A DNA stretch of 64,000 bases from JAWPMV01 sp038527215 (GTDB lineage: Bacteria; Bacteroidota; Bacteroidia; J057). Position 1 is the first letter of the stretch; each line of letters opens with the position of its first letter. The position numbers were made by a program, and so were the translations under genes. Location: contig JBCBGC010000004.1 of the NCBI GenBank assembly GCA_038527215.1, positions 62,001 to 126,000 on the forward strand, given 5' to 3'. The notes beneath the pieces are model-generated. The model had not been told where the DNA came from. It searched no databases and saw only the letters and a program-made list of their open reading frames with translations. Below, piece by piece: positions 17,574 through 26,813 of this stretch.

Positions 17574-19985
17574 TTATTCATATCGCAAGGCTTCGGCCGG
17601 CTGAGTACGAGAAGCGGAAAGGGCGTGATAAGAGGTCGTAAGCACTGCCACCGCCAACGCCAGGCCCCCCGCCAGGACGAAAACCCAGATCGGAAGATGT
17701 GTTGCAAAGGCAAACTGAGCCAGCCATCCTTGCATAAAATAGGCGGCCAATCCACTGGCAAAAATCAGGGAAATGGCCACTAGCAATACGAAGTCTTTGA
17801 TCAACAAATAGAGAATGTCCCCATGGCCAGCCCCCAGGATTTTTCGAATCCCGATTTCTTTGGTTCGTTGCTGACTGATGTAGGAAGCCAGCCCGAAAAG
17901 GCCCATGCAAGCAATGAGAATGGTAAGCAAACTGAAGTAGGTAAAAATCTCCATCAGGCGCTCCTCCTGCTGATATTGCCGATTGAAGTAGGCATCCAGG
18001 AAATAGGCATTCATGGGATGGCCCGGATCGAACTCCTGCCACTTTTGCTCCACCTCTCCTTTTAGACTGGCTATTTTGCGACCCTCCATGCGAACCAGTA
18101 GCTTGCCCCCAGGCGTGGGATTAAACAGTAAGACCAAAGGCTCGACCGAATTGTGGAGGGAAGCATAATGATAGTCTTCGACCACGCCTACGACTTTTCC
18201 GTCATTGGCGGCTTGGTTATTGGGCATGAGGCCCCATTGCATCCGTTTCCCGACGGGGTCCTGCCAACCCATTTTTTGGACAAAAGCTTCATTGACGATG
18301 AAGGCCTGCTGTTGGTCTGTACCTCGGTCCAGGCTGAAGTTACGGCCTTCCAGGACGGAAATGTCCATCAGTTCCAGGAAGTCGGCATCTACAAAAGCGA
18401 TGTTGAATTGATCCTCCTGCAACTGCCCGTCCACTTCTACCCGCATCAGCAAAGCACCGCCTCTTTGGCCGGGAATGCCATTAAGGGTATTGGCTACGCC
18501 GATGACCCCGGGGTAGGCCATCATTTCCGCTTTGAGTTGCGGCATTCTGCGGGCGATGCTGGTATCATTGGGAACCTCGATCACCATGGTTTGGTCCTTG
18601 GTGAAACCGAGATCCTGGTTCTTCAGGTAGCGCATTTGTTCAAAAATGACCATGGTCGCGATGATCAATCCCACAGAAACGGTGAATTGAGATACCACCA
18701 GGCTTTTACGAAGCCAGTTTTTTCCACCCAGGCTGAGCTGCCCTTTTAATACCTGGACCGGCTGGAAACCTGACAGGAAAAAGGCCGGATAGCTCCCTGC
18801 CACCAGTCCCACCAAGAGCCAGATCCCTAGCATGGTAAGGATGAGCGAGGGTTGAAAAACATCCAGATAGTGAAAATCTTTGTTCGCGAGTTGGTTGAAA
18901 AAAGGCAGGACCAATTCTACCAACATGACGGCTACGGCCAGCGACATCAGCGCCAGTAAGGCAGATTCTCCTATAAATTGTCCGATGAGTTGAGGACGCC
19001 CTGCCCCGGAAGTTTTACGGATACCGACTTCGGTACTTCTGCTGGCAGATTGGGCAATGGCCAGATTGATGTAATTGATACAGGCGATCAGCAGGATGAG
19101 TACGGCGACGATCACAAAGAGGTATAAATAGGTCTTATTGCCTTTGGGGGTGTCGTAGCTAAAATCTGTGTTGAAATGCAGGGCCGCCAGGGGCACCGCT
19201 TTGAATTGGATTTCTCCATCAATGGAATTTTCCTCCCAGAAAGGCCGTACCCGATCCTCCGCAAATTCATCCATTTTTTTCTCGAATTCACGGGGAGAAG
19301 TAGGTTCTTGAAAAAGCAAAAAGGTATAAAAGGCCATCCTGCCCCAATCCGTCATAAAGGCCTGTCGTGCCTGTTCTGGAAAGTTATGGGTAGAGGTCAT
19401 GGCTTGCATCGGCAAGTCCGTATTGGAAGGAAGGTCTTCAAAAACGCCTTTGACGGCGTATTCGTTGTCATTCAATTCAATCAGTTCATCCAAGATATCC
19501 GTGCGCCCAAAATATTTGTTGGCCAGGGAAGCGGAAAGCACCACCGTCCTGGGCTGGTCGAGGGCCGTGGCAGGGTCTCCTTCTATCATTTGAAAGGTGA
19601 ATACCTCAAAGATTTGAGGATCTGTCATATAGACATTTTCCTCACTGAAAATCCGGTCTTCCCGCTTGATCGTAACCGGCTTATTGTTGTACAACACCCT
19701 GGCAAAGGTGTCTACTTCGGGATAGCGGGCGGTGAGTTCTGGTCCTACGGCCATGCTGGAAAGGGCATAGGTATCCTGATTGCCAGCCAGGCTCATTTTG
19801 GTGGAAACCCGCATGATGCGATCGAGCTGGCGTTGGTGCCCGTCATAATTGATTTCGTCCTGTACATAGAGCATCATCAGGAGACAGCCCGCCATGCCCA
19901 GGGCCAGCCCCAGCAAGTTGATGAGAGAATGTCCGGGGTTGCGGCGGAGATTCCGGAAGCCAATGGTGAGGTAATGTTTTAACAT
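17574..19985 (-). CDS. MacB/FtsX-type ABC transporter permease
   Basis: An 803-residue permease with two FtsX-like halves. Residues 20-41 form the first membrane segment after the typical MLKHYLTIGFRNLRRNPGHS start; a MacB-like periplasmic domain follows; then membrane helices near 285-305, 345-367 and 390-410, a second periplasmic domain, and a final three-helix FtsX module with TKEIGIRKILGAG near residue 710. This large double-domain type in Bacteroidota is usually linked to efflux or lipoprotein/antimicrobial peptide transport with a separate ATPase. No ATPase gene is in the window. A divergent sigma-54 activator gene lies just upstream. Confidence 0.9.
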   Translation of the reverse strand: MLKHYLTIGFRNLRRNPGHSLINLLGLALGMAGCLLMMLYVQDEINYDGHQRQLDRIMRVSTKMSLAGNQDTYALSSMAVGPELTARYPEVDTFARVLYNNKPVTIKREDRIFSEENVYMTDPQIFEVFTFQMIEGDPATALDQPRTVVLSASLANKYFGRTDILDELIELNDNEYAVKGVFEDLPSNTDLPMQAMTSTHNFPEQARQAFMTDWGRMAFYTFLLFQEPTSPREFEKKMDEFAEDRVRPFWEENSIDGEIQFKAVPLAALHFNTDFSYDTPKGNKTYLYLFVIVAVLILLIACINYINLAIAQSASRSTEVGIRKTSGAGRPQLIGQFIGESALLALMSLAVAVMLVELVLPFFNQLANKDFHYLDVFQPSLILTMLGIWLLVGLVAGSYPAFFLSGFQPVQVLKGQLSLGGKNWLRKSLVVSQFTVSVGLIIATMVIFEQMRYLKNQDLGFTKDQTMVIEVPNDTSIARRMPQLKAEMMAYPGVIGVANTLNGIPGQRGGALLMRVEVDGQLQEDQFNIAFVDADFLELMDISVLEGRNFSLDRGTDQQQAFIVNEAFVQKMGWQDPVGKRMQWGLMPNNQAANDGKVVGVVEDYHYASLHNSVEPLVLLFNPTPGGKLLVRMEGRKIASLKGEVEQKWQEFDPGHPMNAYFLDAYFNRQYQQEERLMEIFTYFSLLTILIACMGLFGLASYISQQRTKEIGIRKILGAGHGDILYLLIKDFVLLVAISLIFASGLAAYFMQGWLAQFAFATHLPIWVFVLAGGLALAVAVLTTSYHALSASRTQPAEALRYE

Positions 19986-20271
19986 GCTTTTCGCTCTTTA
20001 GTAGCTGAAATAAAGACAGAGCAGAATCCCTGTCGCGGAAAAGATGCCAGCGTGTGTGCGGAGCTTAAAATGCAGGATATCAAGCATTTTTAAAGATAGC
20101 TTGGCCGATAAAAGCAGGGGCTTGATCGATTTCGCCATTCGAACCATGCTGTACAGGGAAAAAGCATGGATAGCGTAAAAACAGGGTTTTTGAAGCAAAT
20201 TGGCAGTTTTTTCCGGGGATAGATCGGAAAAACTGTTTAATTTTCCATCCGTACACTTTCGCCTTGTTAGG

Positions 20272-21237
20272 ATGCACACAACGCCTCAACACCAGTCTGC
20301 CTCCTCTCCTGCCTTATTGGTGGGAGACTCCCGACCTATGCAGGCCTTGTGGCAGATTATCCGCAAGGTTGGCCCCACCGATGCCAACGTTCTCCTCACC
20401 GGCGAAAGTGGGACGGGCAAAGATCTGGTAGCCAGGGCTTTACATGCCCATTCCCACCGCTCGGATCAATCCATGGTCAAAGTAGATATGGGGGCCATCA
20501 GTCCTCATTTGTTCGAGAGTGAGATGTTTGGGCATAAAAAAGGCGCATTTACAGATGCGCGTCAGGATCGGGACGGCCGTTTTACCCAGGCCCACGGCGG
20601 AACCCTATTCCTGGACGAAATCGCTAACCTTTCTCCTCAGGGACAACAAAAATTGCTGGTGGCCTTACAGCAAAGACGGGTTACCCCGCTGGGGGCGAAC
20701 CTGAGCCATGAGGTGGATATTCGACTGATCTGTGCCACCAATGTTGGCCTGGCTGATCTGGTCGCTAAGAAGCGCTTTCGCTCAGACCTGAGATTTCGCA
20801 TCAATACCGTGGAAATTTACTTGCCTCCGCTCAGAGAAAGAAAAGAAGACATTCCACTCCTAAGCGGCCACTTCCTGAAATTTTTTGCCGAAAAACACCA
20901 AAGAGAACACCGGCCCCTCACGGATGCGGCCCTTCGACACCTGCTGCAGCATGAGTGGCCCGGCAACGTCAGGGAACTGGAACACGCTATCGAACGGGCG
21001 GTGATCATGTCAGAAGGACGAGAAATCGGTTCCGAGGCCTTTCGCTTTCATCCCGCTGCCCGACCCAGGGAGGGCATGTATCTGGAAACCCTGCACCTGG
21101 ATACCGTGGAAAGGCTGGTTATTCAACGGGCCTTGGAAAAGCATGCGGGCAACATCAGCCAGGCTGCCCGCGAACTGGGATTAACCCGGACCTCCCTCTA
21201 TCGACGTCTGGAAAAATACGGTATGAAAGGGGAGTGA
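20272..21237 (+). CDS. Sigma-54-dependent enhancer-binding activator without receiver domain
   Basis: The start is set at MHTTPQHQ (20272). The 321-residue protein has an AAA+ domain beginning about residue 20, with Walker A GESGTGKD (44-51), the sigma-54-contacting GAFTDA loop (91-96), Walker B TLFLDE (111-116) and the WPGNVRELEHAIERA segment. The C-terminal Fis-type helix-turn-helix is NISQAARELGLTRTSLYRRL. There is no receiver, GAF or PAS domain and no room for one upstream, so it is PspF-like in architecture. It is divergent from the FtsX-type permease gene and may regulate it (inference). Confidence 0.92.
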   Translation: MHTTPQHQSASSPALLVGDSRPMQALWQIIRKVGPTDANVLLTGESGTGKDLVARALHAHSHRSDQSMVKVDMGAISPHLFESEMFGHKKGAFTDARQDRDGRFTQAHGGTLFLDEIANLSPQGQQKLLVALQQRRVTPLGANLSHEVDIRLICATNVGLADLVAKKRFRSDLRFRINTVEIYLPPLRERKEDIPLLSGHFLKFFAEKHQREHRPLTDAALRHLLQHEWPGNVRELEHAIERAVIMSEGREIGSEAFRFHPAARPREGMYLETLHLDTVERLVIQRALEKHAGNISQAARELGLTRTSLYRRLEKYGMKGE

Positions 21238-21269
21238 AAGGATGATTACTCAAAAATTCATAGCCTGTG

Positions 21270-21277
21270 TATATTTG
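21270..21277 (+). promoter_or_regulatory. Likely -7 promoter element of the amidohydrolase gene
   Basis: TATATTTG matches the Bacteroidota TAnnTTTG -7 consensus and lies 19 bases before ATG at 21297, which also argues against an earlier start codon at 21267. No clear -33 TTTG is seen. Confidence 0.5.
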
Positions 21278-21296
21278 TTCACCTAAGGAAAGAACT

Positions 21297-22415
21297 ATGC
21301 ACAGATTGAGCCTCTTTATCGCAGGGCTATGCTTGCTGACACCACTGGCAGGCTATTCCCAAGCCCTCAACCCTGCCGATACCCTAATGTCCTTTGAGGA
21401 TTACGAACCCATCTCTACCCTGGTGGTGGAGGAAAATCCGCGCATCCGGGCTAAATATCCCTTTATCGATGTCCATAGCCATCAGTGGAACATGCCTAAA
21501 AAAGACCTGCATAAACTGGCGGCTGAAATGGACAGCCTCAATATGGGCGTCATGATCAACCTGAGTGGACGAGGTTGGGGCGATCCTGAATACCTCAAAG
21601 CCTCCATCGAAAACATCGAAGAAAACCAGCCGGACCGCTTCATTCTTTTTACCAATATCCGCTTTGAAGCCATCGACGATCCCAATTGGAGCGAATTAAC
21701 GGCCAAACAAATCGAACTGGATGTAAAAGCCGGGGCCAAAGGCCTGAAGATCTACAAGAATCTGGGTATGACAGCCAAGGATAAAGCAGGCAACCGGATT
21801 GCGGTAGATGATCCAAGGCTCGATCCGGTCTGGGCCAAGTGTGGAGAGTTGGGCGTTCCGGTTCTGATCCATACGGGCGAACCAGCCGCCTTTTGGAAGC
21901 CCCGCGATAAGTACAACGAGCGTTGGCTGGAACTCAAACAAAAACCCGGGCGCTACCGGGATCCGCAAACCAATATTTCCTGGGAAGAACTCATGGCTGA
22001 ACAGCACCGCATGTTCAGGAAGCATCCGAATACCATTTTTATCAATGCCCATCTGGGTTGGTTTGCCAATGACCTGCAGTTTTTTGGTAAGTTGCTCGAC
22101 GAAATCCCCAATATGTATTCCGAAATCGGGGCGGTTCTGGCAGAACTGGGGCGACAACCCCGGGCCGCCAGGGAATTCCTGATCAAGTATCAGGACCGCA
22201 TCCTCTTTGGCAAGGATTCCTATCGCCCCATTGAGTTCCCGGTGTATTTTCGGGTGTTGGAAACGGCGGATGAGTATTTTGATTACTATCGGAAGCGACA
22301 CGCTTTCTGGAAGATGTATGGGCTGGACTTACCGGATGAAGTGCTCAAAAAGATTTATTATAAAAACGCCCTCAAGATCATCCCTGGCATTGACGCTTCC
22401 CGCTTTCCAGAGTAA
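21297..22415 (+). CDS. Exported amidohydrolase-family (TIM-barrel metal hydrolase) protein
   Basis: The product of 372 residues starts MHRLSLFIAGLCLLTPLAGYS, a signal peptide ending YSQ. The mature domain is an amidohydrolase_2-like TIM barrel: FIDVHSHQWN gives the first His-x-His metal pair, GLKIYKNLG the lysine strand, VLIHTGEP and FINAHLGW further histidines, and LFGKDSYRP the last aspartate. It is likely a periplasmic or surface hydrolase; decarboxylase or lactonase activity is also found in this family, so the substrate is unknown. It follows the sigma-54 activator by 59 bases but has its own likely promoter. Confidence 0.85.
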   Translation: MHRLSLFIAGLCLLTPLAGYSQALNPADTLMSFEDYEPISTLVVEENPRIRAKYPFIDVHSHQWNMPKKDLHKLAAEMDSLNMGVMINLSGRGWGDPEYLKASIENIEENQPDRFILFTNIRFEAIDDPNWSELTAKQIELDVKAGAKGLKIYKNLGMTAKDKAGNRIAVDDPRLDPVWAKCGELGVPVLIHTGEPAAFWKPRDKYNERWLELKQKPGRYRDPQTNISWEELMAEQHRMFRKHPNTIFINAHLGWFANDLQFFGKLLDEIPNMYSEIGAVLAELGRQPRAAREFLIKYQDRILFGKDSYRPIEFPVYFRVLETADEYFDYYRKRHAFWKMYGLDLPDEVLKKIYYKNALKIIPGIDASRFPE

Positions 22416-22474
22416 AGCAGTTTTTGCTTTCCGCACTATCTTCCCACGACCTAATCAGGGGGCGACGGGGCAGT

Positions 22475-22567
22475 GATGCTGTTAGGGTGCGGGGGCTGGC
22501 ATGTGGGTAGGCGCGGTTAACAGCATCTTGATTTTTTGCAGTACTTTTTGATCAAGCAAAAAGTACT
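22475..22567. repeat. Tandem hairpin intergenic element
   Basis: Two adjacent inverted repeats fill the gap between the amidohydrolase and transglycosylase genes. The first has perfect 10-bp arms (22475-22484 and 22518-22527) around a GC-rich loop. The second has perfect 11-bp arms AGTACTTTTTG/CAAAAAGTACT (22540-22550 and 22557-22567) around ATCAAG. They are joined by TTGATTTTTTGC. I recall palindromes of the GTACTTTTTG...CAAAAAGTAC kind as dispersed in many Bacteroidota genomes; only one copy is in this window. Confidence 0.65.
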
Positions 22568-22635
22568 CATGAGTAAGTAAAAAAGCGGCATGGAAATAGT
22601 GCCGGAAACCAACAAAGCAAAACCTATCGTTGCCT

Positions 22636-23640
22636 ATGTGGCGAAAAATCCTCCCCCTTACCCTCGGCATGGCAGCATTCCTGTGGTTGCTCTGGCCAAG
22701 TGAGCAGTCTCCCGGACCCCTTCCTCAGGCCATAGAGGTGGAGGATTTTAACGAATATTATCAGGCTTATTGCGTCAAAGTGATCCAGGATTCTTCCCTG
22801 TATCTGGAGGAATGGGATACCCTGCCGCAGCCCAACTTCTGGCGACACACCATTCGATACGGCCCCGATACGGTCATCGTCAATATTGCCAAAACCCGAC
22901 AGATCATCGGTTACACCGACCTCCGATCCTGGAGAGCTAAATCGGACGGACAAAAGCAAGCCTACGAAGACAGTGTGCGGCAGGAATACGGATTAGGCAG
23001 GAAAGATGAAATTTTTTTTACTACGGGCCGCAGCCATTTTTATAACTTCGAGTATATTCTGCCTGACCTCGATGAGTCTATTGAGGTGTTTTTGGAAAAT
23101 AATACCGATCCCTGGTATGCACAGGCGATCCTTTTGATCGAGAGTCCTGGCCGCCTGCAATACTCCACCGATGGCGCTTATGGGTCCTTCCAACTCATGG
23201 AAAGCGTAGCGCGGGAAATGGGCCTCAAAATCAATGCCCAGGTAGATGAGCGGACGGATTTGCGAAAATCCGCTAAGGCTGCCGCCCGTTTGTTACGGAC
23301 GGTATGCCTGCCCCAGGCCCGTTCTATCTGCTATCGGCATCGGCTGGATTTTGACGAAAGAGATTTATGGTTCCGCTTGTTGGTCATGCATGTCTATCAT
23401 GCCGGAGCCACGAATGTCAAAAGGGTGATGAACAAAGTCCGTCCGCAGGAAAGCGGTATTCAGCTTTTTGAGGAACTGTGGCAGACCAAATCCCGCCGCT
23501 TCGGCAATGCCTCTCAGAACTATAGCCAGATCATTCTGGCCTGCTGGATGGAGTTGGATAAAATGCTGGAAACCAAAGGCTTACTTTGCCCTCCCGAGGA
23601 GGAGGAAGAAGCGTCAGAGGAAACCGTCATTGGTCCCTAG
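22636..23640 (+). CDS. Lytic murein transglycosylase-like protein (SLT domain)
   Basis: ATG at 22636 is preferred (a TTG lies six bases upstream), giving MWRKILPLTLGMAAFLWLLW, an N-terminal membrane anchor or signal. The 334-residue product contains a Slt/MltD-like catalytic region with AQAILLIESPGRL, whose Glu is the expected catalytic acid, followed by DGAYGSFQLMESVAREMGL. These enzymes cleave peptidoglycan between MurNAc and GlcNAc, making anhydro ends. The C-terminal end is Glu-rich. The next gene starts 60 bases later on the same strand. Confidence 0.8.
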   Translation: MWRKILPLTLGMAAFLWLLWPSEQSPGPLPQAIEVEDFNEYYQAYCVKVIQDSSLYLEEWDTLPQPNFWRHTIRYGPDTVIVNIAKTRQIIGYTDLRSWRAKSDGQKQAYEDSVRQEYGLGRKDEIFFTTGRSHFYNFEYILPDLDESIEVFLENNTDPWYAQAILLIESPGRLQYSTDGAYGSFQLMESVAREMGLKINAQVDERTDLRKSAKAAARLLRTVCLPQARSICYRHRLDFDERDLWFRLLVMHVYHAGATNVKRVMNKVRPQESGIQLFEELWQTKSRRFGNASQNYSQIILACWMELDKMLETKGLLCPPEEEEEASEETVIGP

Positions 23641-23700
23641 GGGCCAGGCTCCTCCTAGCGTTTTTGACAGGCGCCCCGTCTAATGGGAAACGCAGCAAGC

Positions 23701-24939
23701 ATGAACCATATTTCCCTGATGTTACTTTCGCTGCTGGTGCTCACCAGTGGATGTATCCGAGAACCGCTCGTCGATACTGACCCAAAACCTATTCCCGAAA
23801 TCGGCTTTTGGTTTGAGTCTGGTGCCCCCCTGCCTGACTATGTACTGGTTCATCAACGAGCGGACGGAAAATTGATTGACTATTTCCAGCCAAAGGTAGA
23901 CGAAACCCTTAGCATGAATATTCCGGAGGCCTACCAGGCCCCACAGTATCAGTTGAGTTTTGTCAAAGAAGTGAACCACCCCCACTTGGACAAGCAAGTC
24001 GAAGTGATCACCTTTGAAGGCTTTGGCCAGGATTTTTTGGGGCGGGTGAGTCCTGGGGTGCTGGGTTCCGCAAAAAAAGAGCTCAGCTTTCGGGCTTCCG
24101 TCCCTTTTTGCGTTCTGCCTCACGGGGACATCGTCGTGGAGATGGATACCAGCGGCAAAGAAGCCAGGCTTACCCTGGACCTAGATAAACCCTATTTCCT
24201 GCTCTGTAAGCTGGAAGGGGAAACGGCTTACCGTTATCTGGAACTTCCCAAGGTAGATGAGTATCCGAATGTGGAGGTAGCGGTAGACAATTTACCTCGA
24301 ATTGAGCATACCAAAACCCTGGAATGGAACCCCAGTATGACCGATCTCCGGGTTTACTTTTTTCTCCAATATGAAGGACAGGATACCCGTTTTCGCGCCT
24401 TTGATTTTCGCACCCTTCCTGGTGATCCCTACGAGGCGATTAGGTATCCGGATTTTCCCGCTCATCTGAAACGCTACACCGCGTACGTACACGGTCATTT
24501 GGGAGGAGAAGTGAAGGGGCAGGCCTATATCCAGGGTTTCCCGGAGGAAATTGTTTTGCCTCAGGCTGATGTGACCATTTCTGACGCAAACTCAGAAAGC
24601 TTTGGTGCAGACAGCAAGCATACGGATTTTGCCGGTTACACCTTTGAAGGAGCAACCTTTATGTGGCATTTGGTCAGGTCAGAAAAAGATCCCCAACCCT
24701 GGATGCGGCCGGAAATGCCACAGGAGATATTGAATATTTATCCAGGTTTGACCGCAGAGGCCAGCCTCATTAACAGTACGCTTTTTCAGTTCACAGAAGG
24801 CAATCAATCCTTATTTGAACAGGTAGCTTTCGGGGAAAGAAAAGCCTTCTTCATTTTCGATGATGTGCGTATGTACCTGGTTTCTCATCAGAATGCGCTG
24901 CCCTCCTTTTTCTATCACGCACGTGCGGTAACACCATAA
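23701..24939 (+). CDS. Lipoprotein, tandem paralogue 1
   Basis: The start is set at MNHISLMLLSLLVLTSGC (23701), a clear lipoprotein signal with Cys18. The 412-residue mature part shares order and motifs with the next gene: PKPIPEIGFWFESG near the N terminus and, late in the protein, TDFAGYTFEGATFMWHLV followed by WMRPEMPQEI. The sequence is beta-rich and has no family I can name. Seventeen bases separate it from the second copy, so the pair is co-transcribed. Two adjacent diverged copies suggest an old duplication. Confidence 0.72.
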   Translation: MNHISLMLLSLLVLTSGCIREPLVDTDPKPIPEIGFWFESGAPLPDYVLVHQRADGKLIDYFQPKVDETLSMNIPEAYQAPQYQLSFVKEVNHPHLDKQVEVITFEGFGQDFLGRVSPGVLGSAKKELSFRASVPFCVLPHGDIVVEMDTSGKEARLTLDLDKPYFLLCKLEGETAYRYLELPKVDEYPNVEVAVDNLPRIEHTKTLEWNPSMTDLRVYFFLQYEGQDTRFRAFDFRTLPGDPYEAIRYPDFPAHLKRYTAYVHGHLGGEVKGQAYIQGFPEEIVLPQADVTISDANSESFGADSKHTDFAGYTFEGATFMWHLVRSEKDPQPWMRPEMPQEILNIYPGLTAEASLINSTLFQFTEGNQSLFEQVAFGERKAFFIFDDVRMYLVSHQNALPSFFYHARAVTP

Positions 24940-24956
24940 CGCCTAACCATTAGCTT

Positions 24957-26216
24957 ATGAAGATTCATCAGACGCTATTTCTATGCTTGCTCATTGGCTT
25001 CTGTGGCCTTAGTTGTCAATCGCTCAATCCTGGCCAATCAGAAGTAATTCCTCAGATTTCTTTTCTGTATGAAGATGGGGTGAATATGCCTCAGTTTGTC
25101 AGCCTGAGTGATCAGGAAAGTGGGGAGGTGATTGAAGCCTTTCAGCCGGTGGCCGATCAAACCTACACCATAGAAGTGCCGCGTAAATTCCGGTCCACGG
25201 CCTATGACGTAACATATTTTAATGATACCCGGAATACCTTCTTCGGGAAAGCTGCGGAGGCCTTTACCTATCGCGATTTTCGGCAGGATATGCTGGTCAG
25301 GAGAGTCCCTCCGCCTAATGATTATAGCTATAAACCATTTATCCTCCGGGCCGATAGTCCGATCGAGTCTTTCTGGAATGGAAAAAACGGCATCTTTTAT
25401 AACAAAATCCACACGAATAGCCTCACGGCAGAGATTGAGCTGACAGTCCAGGACCAAACCGGACCCGCCCACCTGGTCGTGGTGAAGCTGCAAAACGAGG
25501 AATTTATGCGGTACCGCTTTTTCCCAAACCCCCTGGAGGAAACGGAGCTGAATATTCAAATTGATACCTTGCCTCAGGTTCCGGCCATGAAGGAAATTCT
25601 GCTGGACGAGGGCATTCAAAGTGCGCGGGTCAAGTGTTATTTGGATATAGACGGACAAAAAATATCCAATGTGGTGCTGGATACTTACCGTTCGGAACAA
25701 CCTCAGGATGATCGTATTCTGATGCCTGATTTTACAAGTCTGTATTCTATTATCTCTGTGGTGGATTACTATCTGGACGGGGGCCTATATGGACAGTATA
25801 TTGTTGAAGGCTTACCTGATAAAATCGTAGCACCTAACCTGAGCATAGATGTGGTCAATAACCGCCTGACGCAGGCCACGCTTAACATTACTCATGCAGA
25901 TCTGGCAGGCCATACATTTGAAGCGGAAGAGTATCGCTGGCATGTCCTGGAAGAACAGCTTTCGGGTCGCGAGTGGGTACGTCCGGAGGTGCCACAGGCA
26001 GTCCGTGATTCCCTGCCGGTATGGTCCCAGCCTGCTACCCTGACCAGAAGTAACCTGATCCAATATCTCCCTGGGCATGATATGACCTACCAGCAGATGG
26101 CTTTTGGGGAATGGGTGATGTTTTCGGAATTCTGGCAGGTAGTCCTGAGAAATTTCCCCGGTCCGACCTACACGGAAAAAATACGGCTTGCCAGTCGAAA
26201 TATTCTTCAAGATTAA
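24957..26216 (+). CDS. Lipoprotein, tandem paralogue 2
   Basis: The 419-residue product begins MKIHQTLFLCLLIGFCGLSC, a lipoprotein signal ending LSC (Cys20). It parallels the preceding gene: VIPQISFLYEDGVNMP corresponds to its IPEIGFWFESGAPLP, and the later ADLAGHTFEAEEYRWHV plus WVRPEVPQAV correspond to its DFAGYTFEG...WMRPEMPQ. Function is unknown; envelope location is likely. It is followed by a terminator. Confidence 0.72.
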   Translation: MKIHQTLFLCLLIGFCGLSCQSLNPGQSEVIPQISFLYEDGVNMPQFVSLSDQESGEVIEAFQPVADQTYTIEVPRKFRSTAYDVTYFNDTRNTFFGKAAEAFTYRDFRQDMLVRRVPPPNDYSYKPFILRADSPIESFWNGKNGIFYNKIHTNSLTAEIELTVQDQTGPAHLVVVKLQNEEFMRYRFFPNPLEETELNIQIDTLPQVPAMKEILLDEGIQSARVKCYLDIDGQKISNVVLDTYRSEQPQDDRILMPDFTSLYSIISVVDYYLDGGLYGQYIVEGLPDKIVAPNLSIDVVNNRLTQATLNITHADLAGHTFEAEEYRWHVLEEQLSGREWVRPEVPQAVRDSLPVWSQPATLTRSNLIQYLPGHDMTYQQMAFGEWVMFSEFWQVVLRNFPGPTYTEKIRLASRNILQD

Positions 26217-26252
26217 TTGTCTCACTAAAACCCTCGGTTAAGGGGAAGTTTG

Positions 26253-26285
26253 GCCATCTCTGAAACAGGGGGTGGCTTTTTCTTT
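26253..26285 (+). terminator. Terminator of the paralogous lipoprotein pair
   Basis: GCCATCTC pairs with GGGGTGGC with G-U pairs, then TTTTTCTTT. It lies between the lipoprotein and MarR genes. Confidence 0.55.
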
Positions 26286-26330
26286 ATCTGAATCAAACCT
26301 TCCCTGACGAGCTTTATGTATATTTACCCT

Positions 26331-26783
26331 ATGTTAAGGGACGAACACAGTAAATATTTCGGCAATTATATTGACCGGAATTACCGGCTAATTCGGTTGA
26401 CCTTCCTGCAGGCTTTCAAAAAAGCCGGGGCAGATATCACCACCGAGCAATGGGTCATCATCCAGGCCCTGGCTCAGAATAACGGCCTTTCTCAGGCGGA
26501 GTTAGCTACTCAAAGTTTCAAAGATGCTCCCACGGTTTCCCGCATCATCAACCTCCTGGTGGAAAAGGGCATCACCACGCGTAAGCGCAGCGGGGATGAC
26601 CGACGGCGCTATCAGATTCTGCTTACCGATAAAGGGCAAGCCATCTATGAACAGGTTCTGCCCTCCGTGCTGGCCTTGCGTGAACAAGGGTGGCAGGGAC
26701 TCTCCGAGGATGATTATGAATCTTTTCTTAGAATCATGAACCAAATTTTTGCCAATTTCAAGCAGCTCAACGAAGGCGAATAA
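26331..26783 (+). CDS. MarR-family transcriptional regulator
   Basis: ATG at 26331 (MLRDEHSKYFG) is preferred because TATATTTA, a possible -7 element, occupies 26318-26325. The 150-residue winged-helix protein shows LSQAELATQSFKDAPTVSRIINLLVEKGITTRKRS, the recognition helix, and DDRRRYQILLTDKG, the wing. MarR proteins act as dimeric ligand-responsive repressors on palindromic sites. It lies 30 bases before an AraC-type gene. A perfect palindrome at the hppD promoter, 3.1 kb away, is a conceivable target but no link is proven. Confidence 0.9.
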   Translation: MLRDEHSKYFGNYIDRNYRLIRLTFLQAFKKAGADITTEQWVIIQALAQNNGLSQAELATQSFKDAPTVSRIINLLVEKGITTRKRSGDDRRRYQILLTDKGQAIYEQVLPSVLALREQGWQGLSEDDYESFLRIMNQIFANFKQLNEGE

Positions 26784-26813
26784 TGTCTTTGTTCCAGTTG
26801 CCTTCGCTCCCTT

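Noticed and set aside
22482..22670. A 62-codon minus-strand frame across the double hairpin element, with FLLDQKV.
   Set aside because: It is the translation of the palindromic element, not a gene.
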